A stretch of DNA of 64,000 bases. It comes from Nostoc punctiforme NIES-2108. Lineage in GTDB: Bacteria > Cyanobacteriota > Cyanobacteriia > Cyanobacteriales > Nostocaceae. The position numbers were made by a program, and so were the translations under genes. Under the pieces are notes generated by a model. The model saw nothing but the letters and a program-made list of their open reading frames with translations. It made no database searches and was not told the origin of the DNA. Positions 45,304-54,836 of this stretch are shown here, piece by piece (the first letter of the stretch is position 1; each line of letters starts with the position of its first letter). The stretch is from contig LXQE01000075.1 in NCBI GenBank assembly GCA_003326195.1, positions 195,917 to 259,916 of the forward strand, given 5' to 3'.

Positions 45304-46383
45304 ATGACACCTTCCACAAACCAGGTTTATCCCGTTATTTGGCACAATGACTCAGTTTCACTAATTGATCAAACACGCTTACCCAATGAATATACATTTG
45401 TGGAAATTCACCGCAGTGAAGATATGGCGCGGGCGATTAAAACTATGATTGTGCGAGGTGCACCAGCAATTGGAGTGGCTGCGGCTTATGGAATGTATCT
45501 TGGTGCAAGGGAAATTAAAACAAGCGATCGCACCGAATTTTTGCAACACTTAGATAAAGTAGCCCAGTTATTGCGTTCTACTCGTCCGACGGCAGTAAAT
45601 TTATTTTGGGCAATTAGCCGGATGCTAAAAGCCGCCTACGAAACGCTGGGAACGGTAGAAGAGATTAAGCAAACCCTTTTGCAAACAGCCCAAGCAATTA
45701 ACGCTGAAGATTTACAAACCTGTCAGGCGATCGGTGATCATGGTTTGGCAGTTTTGCCCAATACTCCAGAAAAGCTGACTTTGCTTACTCACTGCAACGC
45801 TGGGGCGCTAGCTACTGCTGGATATGGCACAGCTTTAGGTGTAGTGCGTTCTGCTTGGAGGGAAGGACGTTTAGAACGTTTATTTGCCGATGAAACCCGT
45901 CCTCGCTTACAAGGCGCAAAACTCACCACTTGGGAATGTGTGCAAGAAGGTATTCCAGTTACATTAATTACTGATAATATGGCAGCCCATTGCATGAAAC
46001 AGGGTTTGATTCATGCTGTCGTTGTGGGTGCTGATCGCATTGCTGCTAATGGCGACACTGCTAATAAAATTGGTACATATAGTGTGGCGATCGCAGCTAA
46101 GGCACATAATATCCCCTTCTTTGTCGCTGCACCGCTTTCCACCGTTGATTTTGAATTAGCCGATGGCAGCCAAATTCCCATTGAAGAACGCGAACCAACA
46201 GAAATTTATCAAGTTGGCGATACTATTCTCACACCTGAAGGTGTAGATTTTTACAATCCAGCTTTTGATGTGACTCCGGCTGAGTTAATTACAGCCATCA
46301 TTACAGAGAATGGAGCGATCGCACCTGATAAATTAGCAAAATCACAGTTAAAGCAATTAACGATTGGGTTGAATCCGAATTAA
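45304..46383 (+). CDS. mtnA: Methylthioribose-1-phosphate isomerase
   Basis: 359 residues. MtnA isomerises 5-methylthioribose 1-phosphate to the ribulose form in the methionine salvage pathway. Motifs: [15 protein letters not shown] (substrate phosphate site), [19 protein letters not shown] with the catalytic Cys, and [18 protein letters not shown] with the catalytic Asp. These distinguish it from eIF2B-type relatives. Start ATG 45304. No other salvage genes are adjacent. A terminator follows. Confidence 0.95.
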   Translation: MTPSTNQVYPVIWHNDSVSLIDQTRLPNEYTFVEIHRSEDMARAIKTMIVRGAPAIGVAAAYGMYLGAREIKTSDRTEFLQHLDKVAQLLRSTRPTAVNLFWAISRMLKAAYETLGTVEEIKQTLLQTAQAINAEDLQTCQAIGDHGLAVLPNTPEKLTLLTHCNAGALATAGYGTALGVVRSAWREGRLERLFADETRPRLQGAKLTTWECVQEGIPVTLITDNMAAHCMKQGLIHAVVVGADRIAANGDTANKIGTYSVAIAAKAHNIPFFVAAPLSTVDFELADGSQIPIEEREPTEIYQVGDTILTPEGVDFYNPAFDVTPAELITAIITENGAIAPDKLAKSQLKQLTIGLNPN

Positions 46384-46457
46384 TGGAGAACTTGCGCCGA
46401 GTTCTCGATAACTCTAAATCCGAATAACGGAAACTTTATAGGGGATTGCCCCAAAAA

Positions 46458-46498
46458 AATCTCCGACTTTTTAGAAAAGCCGGGGATTTTGTTTTTTT
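46458..46498 (+). terminator. Rho-independent terminator after mtnA
   Basis: AATCTCCGACTTTT, loop TAG, AAAAGCCGGGGATT, then TTGTTTTTTT. Stem of about 13 pairs with one mismatch, 75 bases after the stop codon. Confidence 0.85.
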
Positions 46499-46518
46499 AC
46501 TAGTTTTAAATCTGACGC

Positions 46519-46651
46519 AATACGGTTTGGTTAAGGCAAGAGACGCGATAAATCGCCGTCTCTACAAAGGACTGATTCTTGTAAAGACGGCGATTTGTCG
46601 CGTCTTTGCGATCTAGGGCGTGTCATCAAAAAACCTTATCCAAACCGTATT
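46519..46651. mobile_element. MITE-like inverted-repeat element family A, copy 2
   Basis: 133 bases. Ends AATACGGTTTGGTTAAGG and (inward) AATACGGTTTGGATAAGG match at 17 of 18 positions. The direct repeat AAATCTGACG occurs one base outside each end (46508-46517 and 46653-46662). The interior again holds GAGACGCGATAAATCGCCGT and a reverse-complement partner. Same family and nearly the same length as 35159-35290. Confidence 0.85.
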
Positions 46652-46867
46652 AAAATCTGACGGTTCAAAATTTATCAGCAATTTTTCAATAACTTTATCT
46701 AAACTTCATATTTTGACTAAATTCAATAAGCAAAATCCGCAATTACTTTCTCAAAAGAAGCTTTTGCTTTCTCAAAATGCCATTTGACTTACTCAAACCC
46801 CAGTTCGCTTTCTGATTTTGGTGTTTTTGCAAATAAAATGCTATTTCGCTAGTTTAAAATGGTTGAT

Positions 46868-47051
46868 TTTAGAACCAGCCCTTTCAAGGTGACTCGTAAA
46901 ATCTCTATTTTTCTCTCTGCGCTCTCTGTGCCTCTGCGGTTTAAAAGTAATTTATTTAACCACAGAGACGCAGAGAACACAGAGTTAAGAGATTAAAGAG
47001 GAATTTTTTGAGCAAAATTTTTACTCACCTTGAAAGGGCTAGTTCTAGATT
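46868..47051. repeat. Large imperfect palindrome, family C
   Basis: The outer arms TTTAGAACCAGCCCTTTCAA (left) and, inward from the right, CTAGAACTAGCCCTTTCAAG are complementary and continue into GGTGA..GTAAAA. The inner arms are the CTCTGTGCCTCTGCGGTTTA and TTAACCACAGAGACGCAGAG stretches around a short AT-rich centre. Its core sequence resembles that of family B. Confidence 0.72.
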
Positions 47052-47127
47052 TATCAGAGGATGTCTGAGAAGTATTAAATATTTGTTGATCCCCCCTAAC
47101 CCCTCTAAAAAAGCTAGGGTTGTTGTA

Positions 47128-47242
47128 TAGACAAGTCAAATTACCCCCCTTAATCCCCCGATGCATTGGGGGGAAACAAGAAATCCAGTTCCCTCCCCAA
47201 TACATACGGGGAGGGTTAGGGTGGGGTAATTCGACTTGTGAC
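47128..47242. repeat. Inverted repeat of C/G-rich dispersed sequence
   Basis: GACAAGTCAAATTACCCC on the left and GGGGTAATTCGACTTGTGAC on the right enclose further pairing C-rich and G-rich tracts (CCCCCGATGCATTGGGGGG; CCCTCCCC and GGGGAGGG). It lies directly downstream of icd on the minus strand and may act as its terminator. Confidence 0.6.
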
Positions 47243-47260
47243 TAATTAACCCTAATAGAA

Positions 47261-48682
47261 TTAACCAAAATGCTGAATAATTGCGTCGGCAAATTCAGAA
47301 CATTTTAAGGGTTCAACTGGCGGTTCTAGCAACCGGGCTAAATCGTAGGTGACTTGACTATTTGCGATCGCATCGCTTAAACCTTTCTTAATTAGGTCTG
47401 CGGCTTCTTGCCAGCCCATAAATTCCAGCATCATCACACCAGACAAAATCACTGAACCAGGATTAATCCGATCTAAGCCGGCGTGTTTGGGTGCAGTGCC
47501 GTGGGTAGCTTCAAATATGGCACTAGAATCACCAATATTTGCCCCTGGCCCCATTCCCAATCCCCCAACAATGGCAGCAGCGGCATCAGACAAATAATCG
47601 CCGTTTAAGTTCATTGTCGCCAAAATCGAATACTCATCAGGTCTGGTTTGGATTTGTTGAAAAATACTGTCAGCAATCCGGTCATTCACCAAAACTTTCT
47701 CTTTCCATTTGCCATCGCCGTGGGTTGCCCAAATTGTGTTAAGAACAGTTTCAACTTCCTTGACAACTTGCGCTTTTTTGTCTGGGGTAAGATTATCAAA
47801 CCCAGGTTCAATTTGGCGGGCGTTTTCTTCTAAGGAAATATTCGGATTTTTTTCCTTGTTACTCAAAATCCAAGATTCTTGTTCAGTAACAGTTTCTTGG
47901 CGAAATTCGCTGGTTGCTAATTCATAACCCCAGTCGCGGAAAGCGCCTTCGGTGTACTTCATGATGTTGCCCTTATGCACCAAAGTCACTTGTTGCTTCT
48001 TTTTGGGCAATAGCAAGGCGTGTTTGATGGCACGTCTAACTAGGCGCTGGGAACCAGTTTTGCTGATGGGTTTGATGCCAATACCAGAATCAAGAGGAAT
48101 GCGTTTTTTCCCATGTTCTGGGGTGGCGGGGATTAATTCTTCATTGAGAATTTTAATTAAGCGATCGCCGATTTCGCTACCTTGTCGCCACTCAATGCCT
48201 AAATAAATATCTTCTGTATTTTCCCGATAAACAATTACATCCAGCTTTTCGGGATTTTTGTGGGGTGAGGGCGTACCTGCATAGTAACGGCAAGGACGCA
48301 CGCAAGCATACAAGTCAAAAATTTGCCGTAATGCCACATTTAAAGAACGAATTCCTCCCCCAATGGGAGTAGTCAAAGGCCCTTTAATAGCTACACCATA
48401 TTCTTCAATTGCTGTGAGAGTGTCTTGAGGTAAATACTGGTAAGTTCCGTATAAATCACAAGCTTCATCACCAGCGTAAACCTTGAACCAGCTAATTTGA
48501 CGCTGACCCTTATATGCTTTGGCTACCGCAGCATCGAGAACTTTTTGGGTAGCAGGCCAAATGTCTATACCTGTGCCGTCGCCACGAATAAAGGGGATAA
48601 TTGGATTGTCCGGTACGATTGGTTCACCATTTTTGAAGGTGATTTTGGCTCCGGCTGCGGGGGGGGTAATCTTTTCGTACAT
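47261..48682 (-). CDS. icd: NADP-dependent isocitrate dehydrogenase
   Basis: 473 residues. Icd makes 2-oxoglutarate, the carbon skeleton for nitrogen assimilation and the nitrogen-status signal in cyanobacteria. Landmarks are [17 protein letters not shown], the substrate segment [33 protein letters not shown], the [14 protein letters not shown] region, and [21 protein letters not shown] lysine/glutamate-rich stretch of about 50 residues before VLVNDR is the extra insertion seen in cyanobacterial enzymes. Start ATG 48682. Confidence 0.96.
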   Translation of the reverse strand: MYEKITPPAAGAKITFKNGEPIVPDNPIIPFIRGDGTGIDIWPATQKVLDAAVAKAYKGQRQISWFKVYAGDEACDLYGTYQYLPQDTLTAIEEYGVAIKGPLTTPIGGGIRSLNVALRQIFDLYACVRPCRYYAGTPSPHKNPEKLDVIVYRENTEDIYLGIEWRQGSEIGDRLIKILNEELIPATPEHGKKRIPLDSGIGIKPISKTGSQRLVRRAIKHALLLPKKKQQVTLVHKGNIMKYTEGAFRDWGYELATSEFRQETVTEQESWILSNKEKNPNISLEENARQIEPGFDNLTPDKKAQVVKEVETVLNTIWATHGDGKWKEKVLVNDRIADSIFQQIQTRPDEYSILATMNLNGDYLSDAAAAIVGGLGMGPGANIGDSSAIFEATHGTAPKHAGLDRINPGSVILSGVMMLEFMGWQEAADLIKKGLSDAIANSQVTYDLARLLEPPVEPLKCSEFADAIIQHFG

Positions 48683-48957
48683 CGTTCACACACTCCTAAT
48701 CGATACGCTGCTATTCAAAAAATCTTTATGTGGCAGGCTTGTATATTTTGCTATGTCTTTTGTTCACCAAGCCATAAGGCACAGATTTTCCCCCTATTCC
48801 CCTTGTACATTATTTGGGGATTAAGTGTGGGATTTCAGTGAAGCGATCGCAATTTTGTACGATCAAAAATAGTAAACTACTTTTCGCTATCAATGCTTCA
48901 CTTTAGAGAAGCCCGATAGCTTACCGCTCTTTCACTGACCGTTAACACAAGAATGGC

Positions 48958-49686
48958 ATGACAGACCCAATGATTTTATCAGGCCCTGCAAATGACATCG
49001 ACTCCCTCCGACAACCGTTAATCGCTGGGTCTGAAAAAGTCCAACAACAGATAATCCCACAGTTAGCTGAGTTGGGTAATGAGGGATTAGACGTGTTGAT
49101 GGAATTTTTAATGAAACGACGTGAAAACCCAGCGACTTGGGTTGATGGCAAAGCTTATCAAGTCCTATACAACTCTGACGCACCTCAAGTCAAAGAATTT
49201 CTGCGCTCCTCTTTTCCTGAAGGAATTGTACCTCTAAAATCAGAGTGCGGGATTAACTACAATTCTTTGCAACAGCTATTGGCTGTTCAAGACTTTCAAG
49301 CAGCCGATCGCGTCACCATCGAAAAAATGTGCGAACTATCAGGGCCAACGGCTGTACAACGAAAATGGTTGTATTTTACTGAAGTAGAAAATACCTCGGC
49401 TGTTGACTTGCAAACCATCAACAATCTCTGGTTAGTTCACTCCGAAGGTAAATTTGGTTTTTCAGTGCAGCGAGAAATCTGGCTAAGTTTGGGTAAAAAT
49501 TGGGAGAATTTCTGGCCGAAAATTGGCTGGAAAGCAGGTAACACCTGGACGCGATACCCTAACGAGTTTACCTGGGATTTGAGTGCGCCTAAAGGTCACT
49601 TACCCCTTTCTAATCAACTTCGGGGAGTACGAGTTTTTGCTTCTTTACTTTCTCACCCAGCTTGGTCGAAGAATCCAGAAAAATGA
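48958..49686 (+). CDS. gun4: GUN4, regulator of magnesium chelatase
   Basis: 242 residues with the full cyanobacterial layout: an N-terminal helical-repeat domain (about 1-80) and a GUN4 domain (about 90-230) with the signatures YNSLQQLLAVQDFQAADR, TINNLWLVHSEGKFGFSVQ and GWKAGNTWTRYPNEFTWDL. GUN4 binds protoporphyrin and Mg-protoporphyrin and stimulates the ChlH subunit of magnesium chelatase in chlorophyll synthesis. Start ATG 48958. Confidence 0.94.
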   Translation: MTDPMILSGPANDIDSLRQPLIAGSEKVQQQIIPQLAELGNEGLDVLMEFLMKRRENPATWVDGKAYQVLYNSDAPQVKEFLRSSFPEGIVPLKSECGINYNSLQQLLAVQDFQAADRVTIEKMCELSGPTAVQRKWLYFTEVENTSAVDLQTINNLWLVHSEGKFGFSVQREIWLSLGKNWENFWPKIGWKAGNTWTRYPNEFTWDLSAPKGHLPLSNQLRGVRVFASLLSHPAWSKNPEK

Positions 49687-49711
49687 TTTTAAGTCTACGT
49701 ACAAATAGATT

Positions 49712-49882
49712 ATGATCAATCCCACCAACCAAGAATTCTACGTCATCATTGAACGGGATGAAGATGGCTACTATGTCGGAGAAGTACCTCAGCTACAAGC
49801 CTGTTACAGTCAAGGAGAAACAATTGATGAGTTGATGGCTAATATGAAAGAAGTAATTGAACTTTGTTTAGAGAATGTCTGA
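49712..49882 (+). CDS. Small HicB-like antitoxin domain protein
   Basis: 56 residues (MINPTNQEFYVIIERDEDGY, then YVGEVPQLQACYSQGETIDE, and an end in ELCLENV). This is the partial RNase-H-like HicB fold (UPF0150), without the DNA-binding C-terminus of full HicB. It overlaps the next gene by 8 bases (ATG 49875), an arrangement usual for toxin-antitoxin pairs, yet the next protein is not HicA. Starts 26 bases after gun4. Confidence 0.75.
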   Translation: MINPTNQEFYVIIERDEDGYYVGEVPQLQACYSQGETIDELMANMKEVIELCLENV

Positions 49883-50141
49883 GAAGTCAAAAATCTTATG
49901 CTGTAATCTGCGAGCAGAGTATGACTTAAAGAGTTTAAGGGTCAGAAAGTTCGGCCCTGAACGAAAAAGCTTTGGGAAGACAACAATTCGTTTAGAAGCG
50001 GATGTTGTAGAGGTTTTTCCCAATGCTGATGCCGTGAATGAGGCTCTAAGATTTCTGATTAGAGTTGTGCAGAACGACCAAGTTTCTGCACTTACAAAGC
50101 AGCATCACAGTTCCTCGGAAGGTGCGGATAAAACCTCCTAA
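49875..50141 (+). CDS. Small antitoxin-like protein overlapping the HicB-like gene
   Basis: 88 residues. The middle reads RKSFGKTTIRLEADVVEVFP followed by NADAVNEALRFLIRV, which resembles a family of short cyanobacterial proteins with a ..LDPDVAEIFPDSxSVNEALR.. motif, probably antitoxin-like. HicA motifs (GSH, a conserved His in a dsRNA-binding-like fold) are absent. It may be coupled in translation with the HicB-like gene. Function unknown. Confidence 0.6.
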   Translation: MSEKSKILCCNLRAEYDLKSLRVRKFGPERKSFGKTTIRLEADVVEVFPNADAVNEALRFLIRVVQNDQVSALTKQHHSSSEGADKTS

Positions 50142-50192
50142 TGCTTAGTTGGAAGTGCCGCAGATCCAAAACTGAAAATATCAAATCAGATA

Positions 50193-51314
50193 ATGGCAAA
50201 CGTTCGTCTAGAAGATATTAAGCGTAGATTTAATAATGTCACTGCTATTGAGAATATTACCTTTGAAATTCCTGATGGCGAATTTTGGGTTTTAGTCGGG
50301 CCATCGGGTTGTGGTAAATCTACAATTTTGCGAACGATCGCGGGTTTAGAAACCGCTACATCTGGCAAACTCTATATTGGCGATCGCTTGGTAAATAATA
50401 TCCCAGCCAGACAACGAGATGTGGCGATGGTGTTTCAAAACTACGCTCTCTATCCTCACATGAGTGTGGCGCAAAACATCGGCTTTGGCTTGGAAATGCG
50501 GAAGGTTGACCGAAAAATCATTCAAGAACGAGTGATGAATGTGGCGCGATCGCTTTCTCTGGATCATCTGCTAGATCGTAAGCCCAAACAACTTTCTGGG
50601 GGACAGCAGCAACGAGTAGCATTAGGAAGAGCGATCGCTCGTGAACCCCAAGTGTTTTTACTTGATGAACCTTTATCTAATTTAGATGCCCAACTGCGCG
50701 ATGATACCAGGGCAGAATTGAAACAGTTACATCAAGAATTAGGCATTACAACTATTTATGTCACCCACGATCAAGTTGAAGCGATGACTTTGGCTGATAA
50801 AATTGTCGTACTAAATCGCGGGCGGATTCAACAAATCGGCGATCCCCAAACTATTTATGCAAGTCCTGCTAATCAGATGGTGGCAACTTTTTTAGGCAGT
50901 CCACCAATGAATATTTTGCCTGCAATTTATCAAAATAATAGTTTTGATGTGAGTGGGCAGTTATTAGCAATTCCAGCAGACGTGAAAGAAAAATTACAGT
51001 TACGTCAAGGACACAGTTATGATTTGGGGATTCGTCCAGAGCATATAAAAATAAACACTGACTCAGAACAGGCTGAACAACAGCTATCCGATAACAGCAC
51101 TCAAAACTCAGAATTATTATTAGTTGAAGTGAAAGTTGTAGAACCTTTGGGGAGAGAAACTTTGATTCGCGCTGGTTTACCTGGTTCGGCGGTGATGTTG
51201 AATATTCAGGTAGGCGGTGATGTGCGTCTTCGTCCAGGCGATCGGCTTTCTCTACAACTCGATTTAAATCAATTGTTTGTGTTTGATCCCAAAACTGGGG
51301 ACAGAATATTATAA
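50193..51314 (+). CDS. MalK/UgpC-type ABC transporter ATP-binding protein
   Basis: 373 residues. The ABC domain (about 1-235) shows Walker A GPSGCGKST, the signature LSGGQQQR, Walker B VFLLDEPLSNLDA and the H-loop YVTHDQVEAMTL. A TOBE-type regulatory domain fills the C-terminus (about 240-373), as in sugar and glycerol-phosphate importers (MalK, UgpC, MsmK). No permease or binding-protein gene is adjacent, so it probably serves one or more importers encoded elsewhere. Start ATG 50193. Confidence 0.9.
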   Translation: MANVRLEDIKRRFNNVTAIENITFEIPDGEFWVLVGPSGCGKSTILRTIAGLETATSGKLYIGDRLVNNIPARQRDVAMVFQNYALYPHMSVAQNIGFGLEMRKVDRKIIQERVMNVARSLSLDHLLDRKPKQLSGGQQQRVALGRAIAREPQVFLLDEPLSNLDAQLRDDTRAELKQLHQELGITTIYVTHDQVEAMTLADKIVVLNRGRIQQIGDPQTIYASPANQMVATFLGSPPMNILPAIYQNNSFDVSGQLLAIPADVKEKLQLRQGHSYDLGIRPEHIKINTDSEQAEQQLSDNSTQNSELLLVEVKVVEPLGRETLIRAGLPGSAVMLNIQVGGDVRLRPGDRLSLQLDLNQLFVFDPKTGDRIL

Positions 51315-51504
51315 GCGCTTCGGAGTGTAAAATATAATTGTTTTGTGTGCGATCGCTGTGATGGGGTGTAGGGGCAATCGCTGTAATTGGTGGCAAGGGA
51401 TAGGTTAGCGATCGCATCCAGAATCATCACCACACCGCCGTTAATCCAATTTTTGACCGTAACTCTGACCTTGCCCTTGCGTCGTGCGATGCCTGCGGCG
51501 GGCG

Positions 51505-51608
51505 TAGCCATCGCGGTCATTTGTTAACCCAATAGCGAAAATTTGCTGTATTTCTTGCTGAGTAAGAATCTTGGCGCGTCCATGCCGATTTACTTTCACC
51601 TTTGGCCG
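51505..51608 (-). pseudogene. Tyrosine integrase N-terminal relic
   Basis: The minus strand encodes VKVNRHGRAKILTQQEIQQI followed by FAIGLTNDRD, the start of a cyanobacterial phage-type integrase family (MKVxRHGxAKILTxxEIxxL...NxRDR). After RD the frame runs into a dispersed repeat (GCGATGCCTGCGGCGGGCG) and the homology ends. A fragment from the later part of the same family occurs at 53435-53600. Confidence 0.55.
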
Positions 51609-51681
51609 CTACACCCCGTTAACTCTTAATTTTCAGGTTACAGCAGTGTGAACTGTTTATATTCATAATCAGGATGAAATA

Positions 51682-52305
51682 ATGATTCAATCACTACAAA
51701 AACTATTTACATTTGATGAATATTTAGAGTTTTTAGAAACACAACCGGAAAACATTCGTTATGAATTACACGATGGAGATATTATTCAAATGCCGCCACC
51801 ATCAGGCAAACACGAGCAAATAGTAGCATTTTTAACAATGATGTTAGGGTATGAGTGTCTTCGTCTTAAACTCTATTACGGTATACCTAAAACCGCAACG
51901 GTGAAGCCAGAAAATAAAATGTCAGGGTACTATCCTGATGTTTTATTAATGAATTTTTCTAACTTGAGTAATGAACCATTATGGGAGAAACAATCTATTC
52001 TTAGTAAACCAGATTCAATTCCATTAGTGATTGAAGTGGTCAGTACTAACTGGAGAGATGATTATCATAAAAAGTTGGCTGACTATGAAGAAATGGGTAT
52101 TCAAGAATATTGGATTGTGGATTATGCTGCTTTGGGTAGCAAAGAATTGATAGGCGACCCCAAACAGCCAACAATCACAATTTACTCTTTAAGTGATGAG
52201 GGTGAATATCGTGGTAAACAGTTTAGAGGAGACGACCGTATAGAGTCTCCAACATTTCCAGATTTAAATCTAACTGTTGAACAAATTTTTTCAGTGCGTT
52301 ATTGA
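51682..52305 (+). CDS. Uma2-family PD-(D/E)XK nuclease
   Basis: 207 residues with LFTFDEYLEFLETQPENIRY, MPPPSGKHEQI, GYYPDVLLMN, IPLVIEVVSTNWRDDYHKK and GIQEYWIVDYAALG, all typical of Uma2 (DUF820). The active-site-like D...E-V-x pattern and a later Lys are present. Start ATG 51682. It sits between two integrase relics, suggesting arrival or rearrangement with mobile DNA. Function unknown. Confidence 0.85.
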   Translation: MIQSLQKLFTFDEYLEFLETQPENIRYELHDGDIIQMPPPSGKHEQIVAFLTMMLGYECLRLKLYYGIPKTATVKPENKMSGYYPDVLLMNFSNLSNEPLWEKQSILSKPDSIPLVIEVVSTNWRDDYHKKLADYEEMGIQEYWIVDYAALGSKELIGDPKQPTITIYSLSDEGEYRGKQFRGDDRIESPTFPDLNLTVEQIFSVRY

Positions 52306-52690
52306 TGAATTAGACCGTAATCGCCGCAAGTCTGTAGAACCCTGTGATCCACAGACTACAACGATTTGACCAATGCTACTCACGGGCGCTAACCTGATTT
52401 CGGGAACCCTTTAATCACTTGGTGATGAGTAAGGCGATCGCCAATCTCAAGACAGTTGCTGCTCCATGTCTTCATTCTTCCCTAAAGTTGCAGGTGTTCT
52501 TGTATTCTTTTATAGGAAAAAGTGCATAACTAAGGCAAGGCGTGATTCTTACTGGGTAAAGCATACAGCGTTTTTTAAAATACCAAAATTCGGCACAAAA
52601 CTGACGTAACAGCTAATGAAGGATAAAGTAGTCCAATAATACTGGTGTGCAAGGATTATAGGCATTTTCACTGTACCTGACAAGTAATCA
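52306..52690. other. Intergenic region, possible debris
   Basis: About 385 bases with no intact gene. One HIP1-like site at about 52434. A phrase CACAAAACTGACG near 52592 resembles the inner part of repeat family B, but no full element is present. Confidence 0.35.
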
Positions 52691-52698
52691 AGCGAGTG

Positions 52699-53154
52699 CT
52701 ACTTGCCAGAACAAGTAAAATACCCTACTTGCTCTAACGCTTTTTTCATAGGCACAGAAAAAGGTGCTTGCACACGAAAATCTCCATACAGTGCTTGCCA
52801 GCGTTCCCAGTTTCGTTTGACAAACCCACGCCGTAAAAATGGATGTATCCAAATTACGCTCATACTCCATACCGATTCAATGTCACACCATGAACTCCAC
52901 CCGACAATTAGATATTTCTCTGAGAGAATAGGGTTTGCAATGTAAACCTCAACTAGCCATTCGCGATCATGCCCCTCATGACCATCTGTTATGCCACAGA
53001 TGTTAGATTCAGGGCATGATTTGTTCTCGGCTCGATAAAGTGTTCTGAAAGCCTGATACAAATGATCCTCAAAATCTGTAATCATGTATTTCTTGCGGTA
53101 ATCTCGTTTTGGCGCAATCATCCCAACATCAATATATGTAGAAAACTCGCTCAA
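52699..53154 (-). CDS. Hypothetical protein with a GNAT-like C-terminal segment
   Basis: 151 residues. The stretch SVIWIHPFLRRGFVKRNWER, followed by a helix and GDFRVQAPFSVPMKKALEQV, resembles the acetyl-CoA-binding motif and last strands of GNAT acetyltransferases, but the full fold is not certain. Two Cys-containing loops (KSCPESNICG) are present. Start ATG 53154. It lies in a region bounded by integrase relics. Confidence 0.5.
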   Translation of the reverse strand: MSEFSTYIDVGMIAPKRDYRKKYMITDFEDHLYQAFRTLYRAENKSCPESNICGITDGHEGHDREWLVEVYIANPILSEKYLIVGWSSWCDIESVWSMSVIWIHPFLRRGFVKRNWERWQALYGDFRVQAPFSVPMKKALEQVGYFTCSGK

Positions 53155-53434
53155 GCCAACGCTTGACTTTTTTGAATCAATTTCGTGAGATGAACAATAG
53201 CGCCGATAGTTACCTAAAAAATTTTCTTCCTACTTTAAATTAAGATTAATTTCAGGGATTAAATAAGGGTTGTTGATAATGGACGCTTTGATTTTTATTA
53301 ATTGAGGTATTGTAACCATGATTGAGAATATATATGTTATTGCTAACTAATTATTATTATCAAAATAGGTGGACACTGCCACCCATAAAACTACAATTTT
53401 GTTAGCTCATCAAGCTTTGCGATCGCACTTTGGT

Positions 53435-53600
53435 ATTTCTACCTCGCGCGGGGCGTTGCGTCCCATAAATATTGAATAATCTGCTCTTAGCTTTTCTCAA
53501 AATCCTCGCGGCTGAGTCTTCGCTGATGTGTCCATCACTGCGACCGGGAAACAGATAACTGTTATCTTTCCGATAATTCCCTTAACACCCCGTAGTGTCT
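53435..53600 (-). pseudogene. Tyrosine integrase internal relic
   Basis: The minus strand reads NYRKDNSYLFPGRSDGHISE followed by DSAARILRKA, the segment that precedes the catalytic HxxR region in a cyanobacterial tyrosine integrase family. Upstream an in-frame TAA occurs, and downstream the sequence passes into a short repeat (GGGACGCAACGCCCCGCG) and stops; the HxxR and Tyr motifs are missing. Same family as the relic at 51505-51608. Confidence 0.6.
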
Positions 53601-53622
53601 CTTGTGGCGACGGGGTTTATTT
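53585..53622 (+). terminator. Terminator-like hairpin (orphan)
   Basis: ACACCCCGT and ACGGGGTTT flank a loop of about 17 bases, followed by a T-rich tract. No gene on the plus strand precedes it closely, so it may be structural debris of the integrase relic region. Confidence 0.4.
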
Positions 53623-53833
53623 TTGGTGGTTGGGTGTGAACCTATGATTAGTTGTAAAAAGATAGTTTAAGTAAAAATACACAATATTTTGAATGTTAGT
53701 ACTTAATATTACAATTTTTGTAAATAGTTTCTTAAACTGCCAGAAATAATCGCCAATTCCCAATTTTTTGTAGCCAGAATCTAAGAAAATAAAACTGCAA
53801 TACAGACTTAATGGATTAGCTGCAAAAAATTCT

Positions 53834-54613
53834 ATGACTATTAATCGACGCCATCTCTTGTTTTTACTTACAGCAGGTGCGGGTGCTTTTGCATTAGATG
53901 CTTGTGCATTGGCAGAGAAATCTCCTAATGGAAACACTACAACACCCAATGCAACAGCAAATACAACACCCAATATAACAGCAAATACAACAGGAGCTAT
54001 CCAACTACCGCCTTTACCTTATGCCTACGAAGCACTGGAACCACACATCGATGCCAAAACGATGCAATTTCACCACGACAAACACCACGCAACTTATGTG
54101 AAAAACCTGAATGCAGCCTTAGAAAAACATCCAGAACTTAAAGGTAAAACTGTTGAAGAACTGTTGCAAAAACTTGACAGTGTGCCACAAGATATTCGTA
54201 GAACAGTACGTAATAATGGCGGCGGTCATGTCAACCACTCAATGTTCTGGCAAATTATGAAGCCGAAAGGTGGTGGAGAACCAACAGGAAATATAGCCTC
54301 TGCAATTAATCAAAGTTTTGGCTCTTTTGCAGCTTTCAAAAAACAATTTAACGAAGCTGGTGCTGGTCGTTTTGGTAGTGGCTGGGTTTGGCTAGTACGT
54401 AACAAAGGTGGCAAGTTAGAAGTGACAACTACAGCTAATCAAGATACTCCCTTAAGTGCAGGTAAATATCCCATCCTGGGTAATGACGTATGGGAACACG
54501 CATATTATCTCAACTACCAAAACCGCCGCGCTGATTATTTAGATGCTTGGTGGAACGTGGTTAATTGGGATGAGATTAACAAGCGGTTTGCAACAGCAAG
54601 TAAATTTGCCTGA
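53834..54613 (+). CDS. sodA: Exported Mn-type superoxide dismutase
   Basis: 259 residues. The N-terminus [20 protein letters not shown] carries a twin Arg and a hydrophobic core, followed by LDAC, so Tat export and/or lipid attachment is plausible. A Thr/Asn-rich linker with a repeated [15 protein letters not shown] motif follows (residues about 34-55). The catalytic domain shows [29 protein letters not shown] and [18 protein letters not shown]; the GGH and QNRRADY context is the Mn-type pattern. It would remove superoxide at the outer side of a membrane. Membrane-bound MnSOD is known in Anabaena. Confidence 0.9.
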   Translation: MTINRRHLLFLLTAGAGAFALDACALAEKSPNGNTTTPNATANTTPNITANTTGAIQLPPLPYAYEALEPHIDAKTMQFHHDKHHATYVKNLNAALEKHPELKGKTVEELLQKLDSVPQDIRRTVRNNGGGHVNHSMFWQIMKPKGGGEPTGNIASAINQSFGSFAAFKKQFNEAGAGRFGSGWVWLVRNKGGKLEVTTTANQDTPLSAGKYPILGNDVWEHAYYLNYQNRRADYLDAWWNVVNWDEINKRFATASKFA

Positions 54614-54836
54614 AACCAGACAATAATTTAGAGTTATAGGCGCTTAAAAATTGGCGACAGAATATTGTTTCTGTTGCCAGTTGTATGATGTGATAATCTA
54701 ACGCTCTTTTATTACTGTCGTCAGATTAAATTTGAAACCCTATTTTGGCGTTAGTCGGCGCAGGCGGACGAGAGTTTGTGTAGCCGCGATTTCTAATCGC
54801 TTGGATTATTTATGTCCTTTTTCTCGCACTTGCGGC

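Noticed and set aside
51269..51520. 83-codon open frame on the minus strand downstream of the integrase relic
   Set aside because: It begins in a dispersed repeat and does not continue the integrase family; no other support.
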